Part shown: positions 11,501 to 20,107 of the stretch, piece by piece
Layout: each line of letters opens with the position of its first letter
How positions within the stretch are numbered: the stretch's first letter is position 1
From: Schaalia dentiphila ATCC 17982
Lineage (GTDB): Bacteria; Actinomycetota; Actinomycetes; Actinomycetales; Actinomycetaceae
DNA: 64,000 nucleotides
Reading direction: 5' to 3'
Assembly: GCF_000154225.1 (NCBI RefSeq)
Contig: NZ_DS264586.1
Span: 2,200,527 to 2,264,526 of the forward strand
The notes under the pieces: generated by a model
Databases searched by the model: none
Told to the model about the DNA's origin: nothing
The model's input: the letters and a program-made list of their open reading frames with translations, nothing else
Made by a program: the position numbers and the translations under genes

Positions 11501-11661
11501 TCAGCGGGGAAAGGAGTGACGTGTCGGCCTGCGACATCAATGATGGTCAACGAATGCGGGGCCACCGATTGATTCTCAATGGCCCACAAAACGGACTGGG
11601 TCAGCGGCGCTTCTCCCCTTGTCACAAGGATCGCACCGACGGAGCGCTGCGTCGGACTCAA
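8497..11661 (-). CDS. Large polytopic glycosyltransferase, family 2
   Basis: About 1054 residues if translation starts at TTG 11661, which overlaps the whiB2 stop as TTGA. An earlier TTG at 11712 lies inside whiB2 and is less likely. Residues 1-255 form a GT2 domain: AILVTRGEAP strand, WWWILHEDSAPEPE with the acidic metal-site region, and GGFDPALGPFGDGLDLGRRL as acceptor loop. From about residue 285 there are many membrane helices, then an extracytoplasmic domain after about residue 720, and a final membrane helix before the RKR tail. This is the type found in actinomycetes next to DUF5719 and WhiB2. Donor and acceptor sugars cannot be read; a role in envelope glycan assembly is inferred. Confidence 0.82.
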   Translation of the reverse strand: MSPTQRSVGAILVTRGEAPLTQSVLWAIENQSVAPHSLTIIDVAGRHVTPFPADRVPDGAELVRVGRARNLGDAIRRAHAQGARFASEQWWWILHEDSAPEPECLDELIQAAAVGKIVGAVGVKQMSWDGSRLLELGIFATASARRLERVGDDDIDQGQHDGTSDVLGVGTAGLFISAEAYEAVGGFDPALGPFGDGLDLGRRLHLAGYRVIVAPKARVRHARVSLYSGLDGASDTDHSKPTGDVSDAVVDGNDATDGSFRKRRYAQMYNWCKAVPALILPFLALWLLVWSPARALGRILTGRASLALPEIGALVSLIGATPRLLAGRVRAAQSRRVPRSTLRALETAPAMLRKEPAGVDEDEHGERIDPLIIASMRRYRFRSASTALGLLILTAALALMQWWGTGAGLVGGAWVSLPSSWSELWAAAWSAWVPGGDGYAGGADPLTILMAILSAPFAPMGITPGALATFLLVASTPIAAMMAWIPSRVLASSLRVRFLVSLAWSVAPSLLMSATHGVLAATLAHAALPVFAAYCLGQPKPLLVAGAGGVDEAPLRPRGINGGCAALALVVLCCCAPWTLPLGAGVLAWRSRRSLLVALPAIVLLVPTYVSIAVHPSAWPAFASTSGGVHAYTRADSWMAMLGMPAAPSTPLEAIALGTIGAGIIAAAGIALLRLRTRCAALAFCLALVAAAAGWAASQIGVGISGAFVAHAWTGPALSLSVGALLVLAARSGSGNEDEAEASRPAWDGSRPFTVRALGALSALVLLGAGGGVAVSAFAARGDAADTPTFTLAQRSTVSPMSSPIVSAVASQAQRSTRVGRILVLDGDPTNGTVNASLWRGSGPSLTDGSPATRALALARARSGAAEGVLRDPATASLAQAAYTLVVYPDDTTVATLAAHDIDTILVPLGASGSQALTSGLDRASGLEKVGDTNSGTVWRVRPGGVTPSRARVESGSGVTTPVGGSQLSVSGDVDASGTLILAERADSGWRASVDGTALVATEAADGWSQAFEMPTAGHLTLTYSAWWIIPWRIASGVCLVVAAASALSAWRKR

Positions 11662-11954
11662 CCGGCCATACGGCGCAGGCGCCGCCTCTCGCGCTCGGAC
11701 ATGCCGCCCCAAATACCAAAGCGCTCGTCGTTAGCCAGCGCATATTCCAGGCATTCTTCGCGCACCTGGCAGGCCTGACAAACGGCCTTAGCCTCGCGAG
11801 TGGAGCCACCCTTTTCCGGGAAAAACGCCTCAGGATCCGTCTGCGCGCATAGAGCGTGCTGCTGCCACGCAAGGGGGCCGTCAATGCGGGCATACTGCGC
11901 CGCGTCGGCGTCCTCGGACCACTCCAGAGGTCCGTCACCGAAGATGTTCCACAT
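11658..11954 (-). CDS. whiB2: WhiB-family iron-sulfur transcription regulator, WhiB2 type
   Basis: 98 residues. Four cysteines at 36, 59, 62 and 68 form the C-x22-C-x2-C-x5-C iron-sulfur site. The GIWGG turn at residues 80-84 precedes a basic tail (RERRRLRRMAG) for DNA contact. A strong AAGGAG ribosome binding site lies 8 bases before the ATG. Its neighbours (TIGR03089, DUF5719, DUF3499) match the whiB2/whmD locus of other actinobacteria, where WhiB2 controls septation and cell division. The subtype therefore rests on context as well as sequence. It heads an operon with the large glycosyltransferase and the DUF5719 gene through start/stop overlaps. Confidence 0.93.
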   Translation of the reverse strand: MWNIFGDGPLEWSEDADAAQYARIDGPLAWQQHALCAQTDPEAFFPEKGGSTREAKAVCQACQVREECLEYALANDERFGIWGGMSERERRRLRRMAG

Positions 11955-11991
11955 TGCGGGAGCTCCTTATAACGAATCGATCAATACGAGA

Positions 11992-12020
11992 ATTACACGC
12001 GTGTCGTTGTCGGAAGTCAA
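11992..12020 (-). promoter_or_regulatory. Likely promoter of whiB2 operon
   Basis: On the minus strand TTGACT (12020-12015), a 17-base spacer and TGTAAT (11997-11992) give a good sigma-70-type promoter. It leaves a leader of about 30 bases carrying the AAGGAG site. The surrounding 190 bases (11955-12145) are clearly AT-richer than the genes. Confidence 0.6.
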
Positions 12021-12110
12021 GCCGTTTCGCGATATTGAGACCTTTCCCGTAGCACTTGACCCAACGGTAAAACAATGCCATATTTCAAGGACTTCACAGT
12101 TACTAAGTAC

Positions 12111-12138
12111 TTGGGTCACCCGAGACCTTCGATATACT
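12111..12138 (+). promoter_or_regulatory. Likely promoter giving a leaderless transcript for the TIGR03089 gene
   Basis: TTGGGT (12111-12116), a 16-base spacer and TATACT (12133-12138) precede the ATG at 12146 by only 7 bases, so transcription would begin at or next to the start codon. No Shine-Dalgarno sequence is present. Leaderless messages are frequent in actinobacteria; here this is inferred from spacing alone. Confidence 0.5.
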
Positions 12139-12145
12139 TGAAACC

Positions 12146-12877
12146 ATGAACAATAAGTCCTTAGAAACTATGAGCAGGCTCACCCACTGTATCACAGCAA
12201 TTAACGGATGGTCAGGTCCAGCACTCACCCAATACGGCCAGGAGCGGGTTGAACTGGGAGGACCCGTGGTCAGCCGGTGGTTAGCAAAGATCGCAAACTA
12301 CCTGACAAACGAACTTGCGGCCGATCTGTTCGGCACGGGCGAAGCGACACCAACTCGCATCTACACGACTCTTCAGCCCTGGCAGGACGCACTTTGGCAG
12401 ATCGCAGCGCGGGCGATGGGGTGGGAGGTTCTCGATACACGACGTCCCCTCCCCGGAGACCTTTTCGTCACGAATATTCTCGGTTCCGAAGCATCCGACG
12501 CGCTGGACGCCGGGGCGCACGTTCTCGCTCAGCCCGCACAGTACCTCTCCTTCGCATGGGATGGTCCCCTGGACGGAGCTCTCGACGGCCTCGCGGAAAT
12601 CGCCATGCAGCCGGATGCCCTCGTCGTCGACACTCCCCCGCTGCTCGTCCAAGCCCGAGACGAGGCACTGGCTGGGACCCGCCCGTCGGCGCCGGCTCAG
12701 GGTCGCCGCGTCGCGCTGCTGTGGGACGCGCGTACGGGTGCGGGCCAGGTGCTGGATCAGTGGATGCAGGGACGCTCCGTCCTCATCATCGACCCGCACG
12801 CCATCTCGCCGGACAGGCTGACGCAGATCCTTGCGACGGAGGATGCGGACGGCGGGCTCGTCACCTATCAGAGGTAG
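12146..12877 (+). CDS. TIGR03089 family protein
   Basis: 243 residues from the only good ATG, lacking a ribosome binding site but next to a leaderless-type promoter. The protein resembles the N-terminal part of AMP-forming enzymes without their active-site motifs: helix YGQERVELGGPVVSRWLAK, then TTLQPWQDALWQIAARAMGW, and VTNILGS. That is the actinobacterial TIGR03089 pattern. The family lies near rhamnosyltransferase, LCP or rml genes in many actinobacteria and here precedes the rmlB operon, end to end. The function is unknown; lack of adenylation motifs argues against an active ligase. Confidence 0.8.
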   Translation: MNNKSLETMSRLTHCITAINGWSGPALTQYGQERVELGGPVVSRWLAKIANYLTNELAADLFGTGEATPTRIYTTLQPWQDALWQIAARAMGWEVLDTRRPLPGDLFVTNILGSEASDALDAGAHVLAQPAQYLSFAWDGPLDGALDGLAEIAMQPDALVVDTPPLLVQARDEALAGTRPSAPAQGRRVALLWDARTGAGQVLDQWMQGRSVLIIDPHAISPDRLTQILATEDADGGLVTYQR

Positions 12878-12881
12878 AAGG

Positions 12882-13856
12882 TCACCACACGCCGAGGACT
12901 CGCGCAGCGGCGAGCTTGAGGCCCTCCATGCGGTCACGGCGGATCTGACGCCAGCGCAGGGCGAAGCGCAGCCTCAAGGCGATGCCTTGCCCCTCGAGCT
13001 CGCCCAGGATGGCGCGCAGCTGGCGAGCGCGGCGCTCGTCGAACGTACCGACCTTCTGGGCGGTACGGGCAGTCAGAATGAACTGGTTACGATAAAAACC
13101 GTTCCGCAGCTTGGCCATGCGGGCGTCACGCGCCCCGGAGCCGGAGTTCGCGCCCTGCACATTGCCGCCGTGCTGACGATACTCAAGTGTCGGTTCCTCG
13201 CCGATTACCCAGGTGAGGCCGATTGATCGGGCCAGCGCGTACACATACCAGTCGTGCACGCCGATCTCGCTGTAGTCGAGGCCTTCCAACACCTGCACGA
13301 GGGCCTCGTGGGCCTTCGGACTGAAGACGTAGGTGGAGCCGGGCCCCGCGGCTTCGAAGAGAAAGTCCCAAGCCCGCTGAGGCTGCGACTTGCGAATGAG
13401 GCGGCGCTCCCCCACCGCCCCGCCGGGCAGCCACTGGAAGGACGTCACGTTCGATGACACGACGTCAGCCCCACGATCGGCCATGAGGGCCAGCTGAGAA
13501 CTCAGCTTATCCTCGTGCCACACGTCGTCCTGGTCTGTGAAGGCGACGTAGGAACCGTCGGGGACATGCGTCGTAAAAAGGTGCAGGAAGTTGCCCGTGA
13601 CGCCGGGGGTACCGTCACGCTGGGGCAGAACCGTAATCCGAGGGTCGGCAGCGGCGCGTGCCTCCAGGTGTGCGCGCGTCCCGTCGCTCGACGCGTCGTC
13701 GGACACGACGAGATGGACGTCCACGCCCACCTGGGCGAGCACGGAGTCAACCTGTTCGTCGAGCCACGCCCCGCCCTCGGCCATCCCGTTGTAGGTGGCC
13801 ATGAGGACGGTGACTCGGGGGCGAAGCACGGCCTCGTCTCGGGTCACGCGATCCAA
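12882..13856 (-). CDS. Glycosyltransferase family 2, rhamnosyltransferase-like
   Basis: 324 residues if started at TTG 13856, which has AAGGA upstream; a GTG at 13847 is an alternative. GT2 features run in order: VTVLMATYNG, VVSDDASSDGT, VAFTDQDDVWHEDKL with the DQDD metal site, and GVHDWYVYALARS with the acceptor-site D. There is no membrane segment, so it is cytoplasmic. It starts 4 bases after rmlB ends and is certainly co-transcribed with it. With RmlB supplying dTDP-deoxyhexose, transfer of rhamnose or a related 6-deoxysugar is the best guess. The donor is inferred from linkage, not from a diagnostic motif. Confidence 0.85.
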   Translation of the reverse strand: MDRVTRDEAVLRPRVTVLMATYNGMAEGGAWLDEQVDSVLAQVGVDVHLVVSDDASSDGTRAHLEARAAADPRITVLPQRDGTPGVTGNFLHLFTTHVPDGSYVAFTDQDDVWHEDKLSSQLALMADRGADVVSSNVTSFQWLPGGAVGERRLIRKSQPQRAWDFLFEAAGPGSTYVFSPKAHEALVQVLEGLDYSEIGVHDWYVYALARSIGLTWVIGEEPTLEYRQHGGNVQGANSGSGARDARMAKLRNGFYRNQFILTARTAQKVGTFDERRARQLRAILGELEGQGIALRLRFALRWRQIRRDRMEGLKLAAARVLGVW

Positions 13857-13860
13857 GGAC

Positions 13861-14946
<1,086 letters not shown>

Positions 14947-15075
14947 TCACGCATTCCACGCCACTGACCTCCACTTACCCGTCGGATACGTCACTATTCG
15001 CCACGCTTGAGGTCCAGTGAGGGGCCGCAGCGCGCTGATAAATTGGACGTATCCCCCAACAGAAACGGAACCCTC

Positions 15076-15669
15076 GTGCCTCGTCTCGTCCCCTCGCTCG
15101 CGCTGCTCACCCTGTGCGCCCTAGCCACGACCTCGTGCTCCATGCTCGAGGACACCCAGAGCGCACAGTCGACGCCCGCGGCCTCCGTTTCCCCGGGGGA
15201 CCTCGGCCAGCCGTCCAGTTCGGCGATGCCGACCCTGCACGCCGCCTCCCCTGGCTGCGCGGCAATGGATGAGATCTTCTCCGAAGCTCTCAACGGCTCC
15301 GAGACCGGCCAGGCTTACAGGTCGCTGGCTGCGAAGCGCTCAGGGGAAACCAACGCGGACGAGCGACACCGCGCGTGGGAGGCCTTCACGGCCGCCTTCA
15401 AGAACGACTACTCCGACCGCCTCACCCAGGCGGCCACGGATGAGACCTCCAAGCAGGCCCTCGCCGCCCTCGCGGTCTACGTCGAGCGCAACGCGGCCCT
15501 CGACTCCGGCGCAATCCCCGAGTTCGCCGATCAGCAGGAAGCCGAGGAGGCCCTCAAGCGCGGTGAAAACCCCGAGGTGAATCCCGCCTACACGCAGGCC
15601 CTCGCCGAGGCAACGAGTGCACACGGCACTCTGACGACCTGCATGCCCCACTGGCCCGTCGTTTTCTAG
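15076..15669 (+). CDS. Small putative lipoprotein
   Basis: 197 residues from GTG 15076; the frame is open 69 bases upstream, but the signal peptide begins here. VPRLVPSLALLTLCALATTSC is a charged start, hydrophobic core and lipobox-like end with C21 as the lipidation site. A serine- and proline-rich linker follows (about residues 27-50), then a helical, alanine- and glutamate-rich domain with cysteines at CAAMDEI and near the end (TTCMPHW) that could pair. I do not recognise a family. It stands alone between the rmlB operon and the DUF2142-GT2 pair. Attachment to the outer face of the membrane is inferred from the signal. Confidence 0.75.
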   Translation: MPRLVPSLALLTLCALATTSCSMLEDTQSAQSTPAASVSPGDLGQPSSSAMPTLHAASPGCAAMDEIFSEALNGSETGQAYRSLAAKRSGETNADERHRAWEAFTAAFKNDYSDRLTQAATDETSKQALAALAVYVERNAALDSGAIPEFADQQEAEEALKRGENPEVNPAYTQALAEATSAHGTLTTCMPHWPVVF

Positions 15670-15753
15670 GCTCTGCGTGGCCTCGCGCCCGCCGGGCCAG
15701 GCCCGGACTCGTGTACATTAGACGTACCTATCCCGGACAGATTGGCTCATTTC

Positions 15754-17307
15754 ATGGCACGTGCGCTCATCGATCACCTCGCTCCCGCGCGGGATCGTTT
15801 CGTCTCTACCGCAGCGCGACCTCTGGCCTTCGTCATCCTGGCCTTGGGCATCCTCTCCGTGGCCACGGGCTGGATCTTCGCTTCTCCTCCGGGCTCTTCC
15901 CCGGACGATGACTACCACCTCGTCTCCACGTGGTGCCCGCGCCCCATCGAGTCCACGGGCTGCGACACGACCACGATCGACGGGGAGCTGTACGTGATGG
16001 CCCCCGTGACCACGTCCCACGCGCAGTGCGAGGCCTTCAGCCCCGAGCGCTCGCACGCGTGCATCAAGGACTACTCGGACGACACGATGTTCCCGTCATA
16101 CCGATACAACGACGGCCAGTACCCCTACGGCTTCTACCAGTTCCACCATCTGTTCGCGGGCCACAACGTCGAGCGCTCCGTGTGGATCATGCGCTCGATC
16201 AACGTTGGCATCGCGATGGCGCTGATCGGCGCAGTCTGCGCGCTGTCGACCCGCGAGGTCCGGCGCGCGACCGCGCTGGCCGCGCTCGTCGCATGGACGC
16301 CGATGGGCCTGTACTTCATCGCCTCCAACAACCCCTCCTCGTGGGCGATCACGGGCGTCTTCAGCTACGGCGCGGCTCTCTACGGCGCGCTGAACGCGCA
16401 GGGATGGCGCCGCTGGACGCTCCTGGGTGTGGCTGGTCTCGCGTCCCTCCTGTGCTACGGCTCGCGAGGCGACGCCGCCTTCTACGTCTTCGTGGCGTCC
16501 CTCGGTATCCTCATCCTGGCAGCCCGGCGCCGCCACCTGCCCGAGATCGGTATCGCGTCCGTCCTGAGCGTCATCGGCATCTGGTTCATGCTCAGCTCCG
16601 GACAGTCCGGCCACATCGCCCAGTCCGATGCCTCGGTGACCCTGCACGAGCGCATCGAGGTCGCGATCATGAACATCCGCTACCTGCCCGAGTACTTCGC
16701 GGGCTTCATCGGGTTGAACTCCGGCCCTGGCTGGCGCGATACCCCCCTGCCGGGCTACACGACGATTCTCGGCCTCCTCGTCCTGGGCGCGGTCCTTTTC
16801 TACGGTGCACGCACGATGAGCCTGCGCAAGGCCCTGGCAGCCTTCATGGTCTTCGGCGCGATGGCTGGCATCCCGCTGCTGATCGCGACCCCTCCGACCT
16901 TCCCCAACCTCGGCGGATACCACTCCCGCTACGCCCTGCCGCTACTGGGCACGTGGCTGCTCATCTGGCTCTCCTGCGCCATCAAGAAGTCTTCGATAAC
17001 CCGTGGCCAGATCGTCATGTTCGTGTTTTTCCTGAGCGTCGTCGACGCGGTTGCGATGCACACGACGATCGCTCGCTACGTCCGAGGCCTGCTATCGATC
17101 CGCCACATGGGGTGGATCGCACCGGGTAACCTGAATGGTGACATTCAGTGGTGGTGGGCCGACATGCCGCTCAGCCCAATGACTTTGTGGGGCCTAGCCT
17201 CCCTGGGATACGCACTTGCCCTGGCGAGCGCCATCTACCTGCTGCGTAACCGCCAGGTGGAGGCGCCTGCCTCGACCACTCCGACCCAAGAGGAAGAAAC
17301 TGCATGA
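15754..17307 (+). CDS. DUF2142 family polytopic membrane protein (first copy)
   Basis: 517 residues from ATG 15754; TTG 15742 is a possible earlier start. About ten membrane helices are seen. The first ends at GWIFASPPGSSPDDDYH, an acidic loop motif shared with the second copy at 31064 (GSSPDEDFH). An extracytoplasmic loop with paired cysteines (TWCPRP, TGCDTT, QCEAF, HACIK) follows, then NPSSWAITG and YGSRGDA in the membrane core. The topology and the acidic first loop resemble GT-C-type transferases, so a sugar transferase or polymerase role is possible but unproven. Its stop overlaps the start of the next GT2 gene (ATGA). Confidence 0.82.
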   Translation: MARALIDHLAPARDRFVSTAARPLAFVILALGILSVATGWIFASPPGSSPDDDYHLVSTWCPRPIESTGCDTTTIDGELYVMAPVTTSHAQCEAFSPERSHACIKDYSDDTMFPSYRYNDGQYPYGFYQFHHLFAGHNVERSVWIMRSINVGIAMALIGAVCALSTREVRRATALAALVAWTPMGLYFIASNNPSSWAITGVFSYGAALYGALNAQGWRRWTLLGVAGLASLLCYGSRGDAAFYVFVASLGILILAARRRHLPEIGIASVLSVIGIWFMLSSGQSGHIAQSDASVTLHERIEVAIMNIRYLPEYFAGFIGLNSGPGWRDTPLPGYTTILGLLVLGAVLFYGARTMSLRKALAAFMVFGAMAGIPLLIATPPTFPNLGGYHSRYALPLLGTWLLIWLSCAIKKSSITRGQIVMFVFFLSVVDAVAMHTTIARYVRGLLSIRHMGWIAPGNLNGDIQWWWADMPLSPMTLWGLASLGYALALASAIYLLRNRQVEAPASTTPTQEEETA

Positions 17308-18347
17308 GCGCAACAGTCACCGTCGTCGTGCGCACGCGTAATCGCCCGGCGATGCTCACCCGTGCCCTCGCATCGATCGCTTCGCAGAGCTTCGACGACT
17401 ACGAGGTCGTCATCGTCAACGACGCCGGCGACGAGGCCGAGGTCCGCGAGATCGTCAAGAAGCAGAAGAGCGCCGTACGTTCGAAGATCACGATCGTCAC
17501 GAACGAGGTCTCGAACGGCCGCGAGGCCGCGCTTGAGTCGGGCCTGGCGGCATCGCGCAACCGCTACTACGCGGTCCACGACGATGACGACTCCTGGCAC
17601 CCTCACTTCCTGAAGAAGACGGTCGCCTACCTCGATGAGCATCCGGAGGCGGGCGGAGTCGCCTCCCGCTGCGAGATCGTCCGCGAGCGCGTACGCGCCG
17701 ACGGCACGTGCATCGAGATCGAGCGCGAGGTCCTGTCGACGGATAACTACGGCCTGTCCCTTGTGGACATGATGGTGGAGAACTACACGCCGCCGATCTC
17801 GCAGCTGATCCGCCGCGAGGTCGCCGACCGCGTGGGCCACTGGGACGGTTCCCTGCAGACACAGGCGGACTGGGACTTCAACCTGCGCCTGCTGGCGGAC
17901 TCGCCAGTCGGCTTCATCGACGGGGAGCCGCTGGCCTACTGGCACCACCGCGACACGATGGATGCGTCCCTGGGCAACTCCGTCGTCACGGACGCGTACC
18001 TGCACAAGTGGGACAACCTGCATATCCGCGACCGCTACCTGCGTGCCATGCTGGCGACGGAGGATCCTTCATCCCCGCACCTGGGCCAGGCTCTGCTGTC
18101 GGCGGAGTACTACCGCCGGATGCGCGAGGAACTCGCGCGCGTAGATTCGGGCTTCCACTCCTCGCTCAACCTCGTGCACGTCGACATGCTGAACACGATG
18201 ACGGCCTTGCACCAGCAGGTGCACGAGCTGCGCGGAGAGGTCAGCGCCCTGCGCGAGCAGCTTGATGCCGGTTCGCCCCTGCGCCAGTCGCTGCGCCGCA
18301 CGGCATCCCTGCCGAAGCGCATCGTGCGTCGCCTGCTGGGGCGCTGA
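17304..18347 (+). CDS. Glycosyltransferase family 2 with C-terminal coiled coil
   Basis: 347 residues, start overlapping the previous stop as ATGA. The GT2 core shows VTVVVRTRNRP, VVIVNDAGDE, then YYAVHDDDDSWHPHFL with the DDDD metal site and TQADWDFNLRLL. After about residue 270 comes a helical region, MTALHQQVHELRGEVSALRE, with heptad spacing that looks like a short coiled coil, then a basic tail. No membrane helix is seen; the basic end may hold it to the membrane. It is coupled to the DUF2142 protein and probably acts on the same glycan. Sugar specificity unknown. Confidence 0.87.
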   Translation: MSATVTVVVRTRNRPAMLTRALASIASQSFDDYEVVIVNDAGDEAEVREIVKKQKSAVRSKITIVTNEVSNGREAALESGLAASRNRYYAVHDDDDSWHPHFLKKTVAYLDEHPEAGGVASRCEIVRERVRADGTCIEIEREVLSTDNYGLSLVDMMVENYTPPISQLIRREVADRVGHWDGSLQTQADWDFNLRLLADSPVGFIDGEPLAYWHHRDTMDASLGNSVVTDAYLHKWDNLHIRDRYLRAMLATEDPSSPHLGQALLSAEYYRRMREELARVDSGFHSSLNLVHVDMLNTMTALHQQVHELRGEVSALREQLDAGSPLRQSLRRTASLPKRIVRRLLGR

Positions 18348-18371
18348 GTAACACCTGTCGCGACGGGGCGT

Positions 18372-18398
18372 GCCGGCCGTGGAACACCCACGACCGGC
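18372..18398. terminator. Hairpin between convergent GT2 and NlpC/P60 genes
   Basis: GCCGGCCGTGG and CCACGACCGGC form an 11-base stem with one mismatch around a 5-base loop. It lies 25 bases after the GT2 stop and 18 before the end of the convergent hydrolase gene, so it may serve both. Confidence 0.5.
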
Positions 18399-18415
18399 CC
18401 GCTTCCACTTCTCTC

Positions 18416-19957
18416 CTATGGCAGCGGGCGCACGACGTCCGGGGTCATGCGCTCCCACCCGTATCCGGCGGTGATGTGCTGCATACGGGCGGGGCGTCCC
18501 ATCCAGTCGGTGTGGACGATCATGTCGTCCCCCAGGTAGATGGCGACGTGCGTGACGGTGCCGCTCGTCGTGTAGAAGATGAGGTCGCCGCGCTGGCGCT
18601 GCGCAAGGGGCACGTGCTGGAAACGCGGGTACGCGTAAAGTTCCTGCGACGTGCGATAGGACGGCCACGCGTGCTTGATCACGTCGATGGGCTGGGGATC
18701 CAGGCCCGCAGCGTAGAGGGATTGGAGGACCAGGCCCGAGCAGTCGAATCCCTGGTCGTAGGGGCCTGCCCCTCCCCACGTGTAGGAGGAGCCGGTCTGG
18801 TTCCACGCGTACCCGATCATCGCCTCGACGCGCTCGGAGCGCGTGGCCGTCAGGGGCAGGGGCGTGGCCTGGTACTGGTCGACGGTCCACGGGTAGCCGG
18901 TGTCCATGGCATCCCAGGTGGCCTTGTCGACGACGCCGGTGACGGGTAGTCCCGCCCGCTGCTGGAAGTTCTTGACGGCGGCCACGAAGGGCGCGTCGAC
19001 GGAGGCGAGCTTATTGGAGTGCCACAGGCCCAGGCGCACCTGTGCGATGCGTACCTTGGTGCCGTTCATCCCCCAGGTGAGCGTGTTGGTCGCGTCCCCG
19101 AGGCCCGTGATGTGGTCGGTGGGCTGCAGGTAGCCAGCCGGGGCCTCGTATCCACGCCAAGCGCCCGAGGCGTCGAATTCGTAACGGCGGCCGTTCAGTT
19201 CCAGGGGCGCGGTGCGCATGACGCCGCTATCGGGGTCGAGGTAGTACCACTGGCCCCCGTCGCGCAGCCAGCCTCCCATCTGGGCACCGTTGGAGGCGAA
19301 GTAGTGCCACCCGTCGGCCAGGCGCTCCCAGCCGGTGCGCATCGCGCCCGACGATCCCAGGTAGTACCACGTGCCATCCACGCCGGTCATACCCGTACGC
19401 ATGACGCCGGTGGCGGGATCCAGGTAGTACCACGATCCGCCGTCACGCAGCCATCCGCCAACGAGCGCTCCCGAGGGAGCCAGGAAGAACCAATCAGCAC
19501 CATCACGCAGCCAGCCTGTGGCCATGTAGCCGCTGTCGTAGAAGAAGTAGCGCGCGCCTCCGATCCTCACCCACTGGGAGGCGGGGTAGGTGCCGTCGGC
19601 GCGCCGCCACCACCAGCCGACCGAGTCACGCATCCAGGTGCCCCTTCCGGTCTCGTCCTGCGCGCCCATCGTCGGGGGGTCGTCACTCTCCGACGAGGCC
19701 CGGGCCGCCCGATCCCCGTCGCTCGAGGCGGGGGCGGTGGGCTCGGGCACGTCCGTGGTCTCGGGGCTAGGCGAAGCCGACGGCGCGGCAGGCGAGGCGG
19801 ACTGGGCAGCGGTGGAAGTGTCGGCTGCGGACTGTGGCGTAGCCTCATCCCCAGCGTCGGCGCGGGCCTGCGCGGGCAGGGCGATGAGCGCGAGGGTCAG
19901 GGCTACGGTGAGGGCGCGCGCGAGCGCACGGCGGGCGAGCGTGAGCGTCGATGCCAT
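18416..19957 (-). CDS. Secreted NlpC/P60 cell-wall hydrolase with choline-binding-type repeats
   Basis: 513 residues. A signal peptide covers residues 1-34 with cleavage near AQARADA. Then come a low-complexity S/P/A linker (35-100) and about eight repeats of roughly 20 residues (105-270), such as GWLRDGGSWYYLDPATGVM, with the W, YY and G spacing of choline/glucan-binding (CW_1) repeats. A peptidoglycan-binding domain follows (about 295-350, FQQRAGLPVTGVVDKATW). The last domain is NlpC/P60 endopeptidase (375-513) with C406 in FDCSG, H470 in VTHVAIYLG and H482. It should cleave peptide stems of peptidoglycan outside the cell. Two genes away from a polysaccharide operon and 13 kb from a choline-phosphate operon, it may dock on phosphocholine; glucan binding is the alternative. 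Confidence 0.9.
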   Translation of the reverse strand: MASTLTLARRALARALTVALTLALIALPAQARADAGDEATPQSAADTSTAAQSASPAAPSASPSPETTDVPEPTAPASSDGDRAARASSESDDPPTMGAQDETGRGTWMRDSVGWWWRRADGTYPASQWVRIGGARYFFYDSGYMATGWLRDGADWFFLAPSGALVGGWLRDGGSWYYLDPATGVMRTGMTGVDGTWYYLGSSGAMRTGWERLADGWHYFASNGAQMGGWLRDGGQWYYLDPDSGVMRTAPLELNGRRYEFDASGAWRGYEAPAGYLQPTDHITGLGDATNTLTWGMNGTKVRIAQVRLGLWHSNKLASVDAPFVAAVKNFQQRAGLPVTGVVDKATWDAMDTGYPWTVDQYQATPLPLTATRSERVEAMIGYAWNQTGSSYTWGGAGPYDQGFDCSGLVLQSLYAAGLDPQPIDVIKHAWPSYRTSQELYAYPRFQHVPLAQRQRGDLIFYTTSGTVTHVAIYLGDDMIVHTDWMGRPARMQHITAGYGWERMTPDVVRPLP

Positions 19958-20050
19958 GACAGTGCCTTGTCGCTGGAAAACAGTTCTCCTATAAGTGTAG
20001 GATGCTCCTCACACTGCGCGGGCACGTTTGAGCCACCAACTCCACAAAAC

Positions 20051-20097
20051 GCCGAGGCCCGGCGGCATCACACCGCTGAGCCCCGGCCTCGAACGCC
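20051..20097 (-). terminator. Intrinsic terminator after wzt
   Basis: Read on the minus strand, GAGGCCGGGGC and GCCGGGCCTC pair with small bulges around a GTGTGATG loop region, and TTTT follows. It lies just downstream of the wzt stop and closes the epimerase-rgpF-wzm-wzt operon. Confidence 0.65.
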
Positions 20098-20107
20098 GTT
20101 GCGTCCG

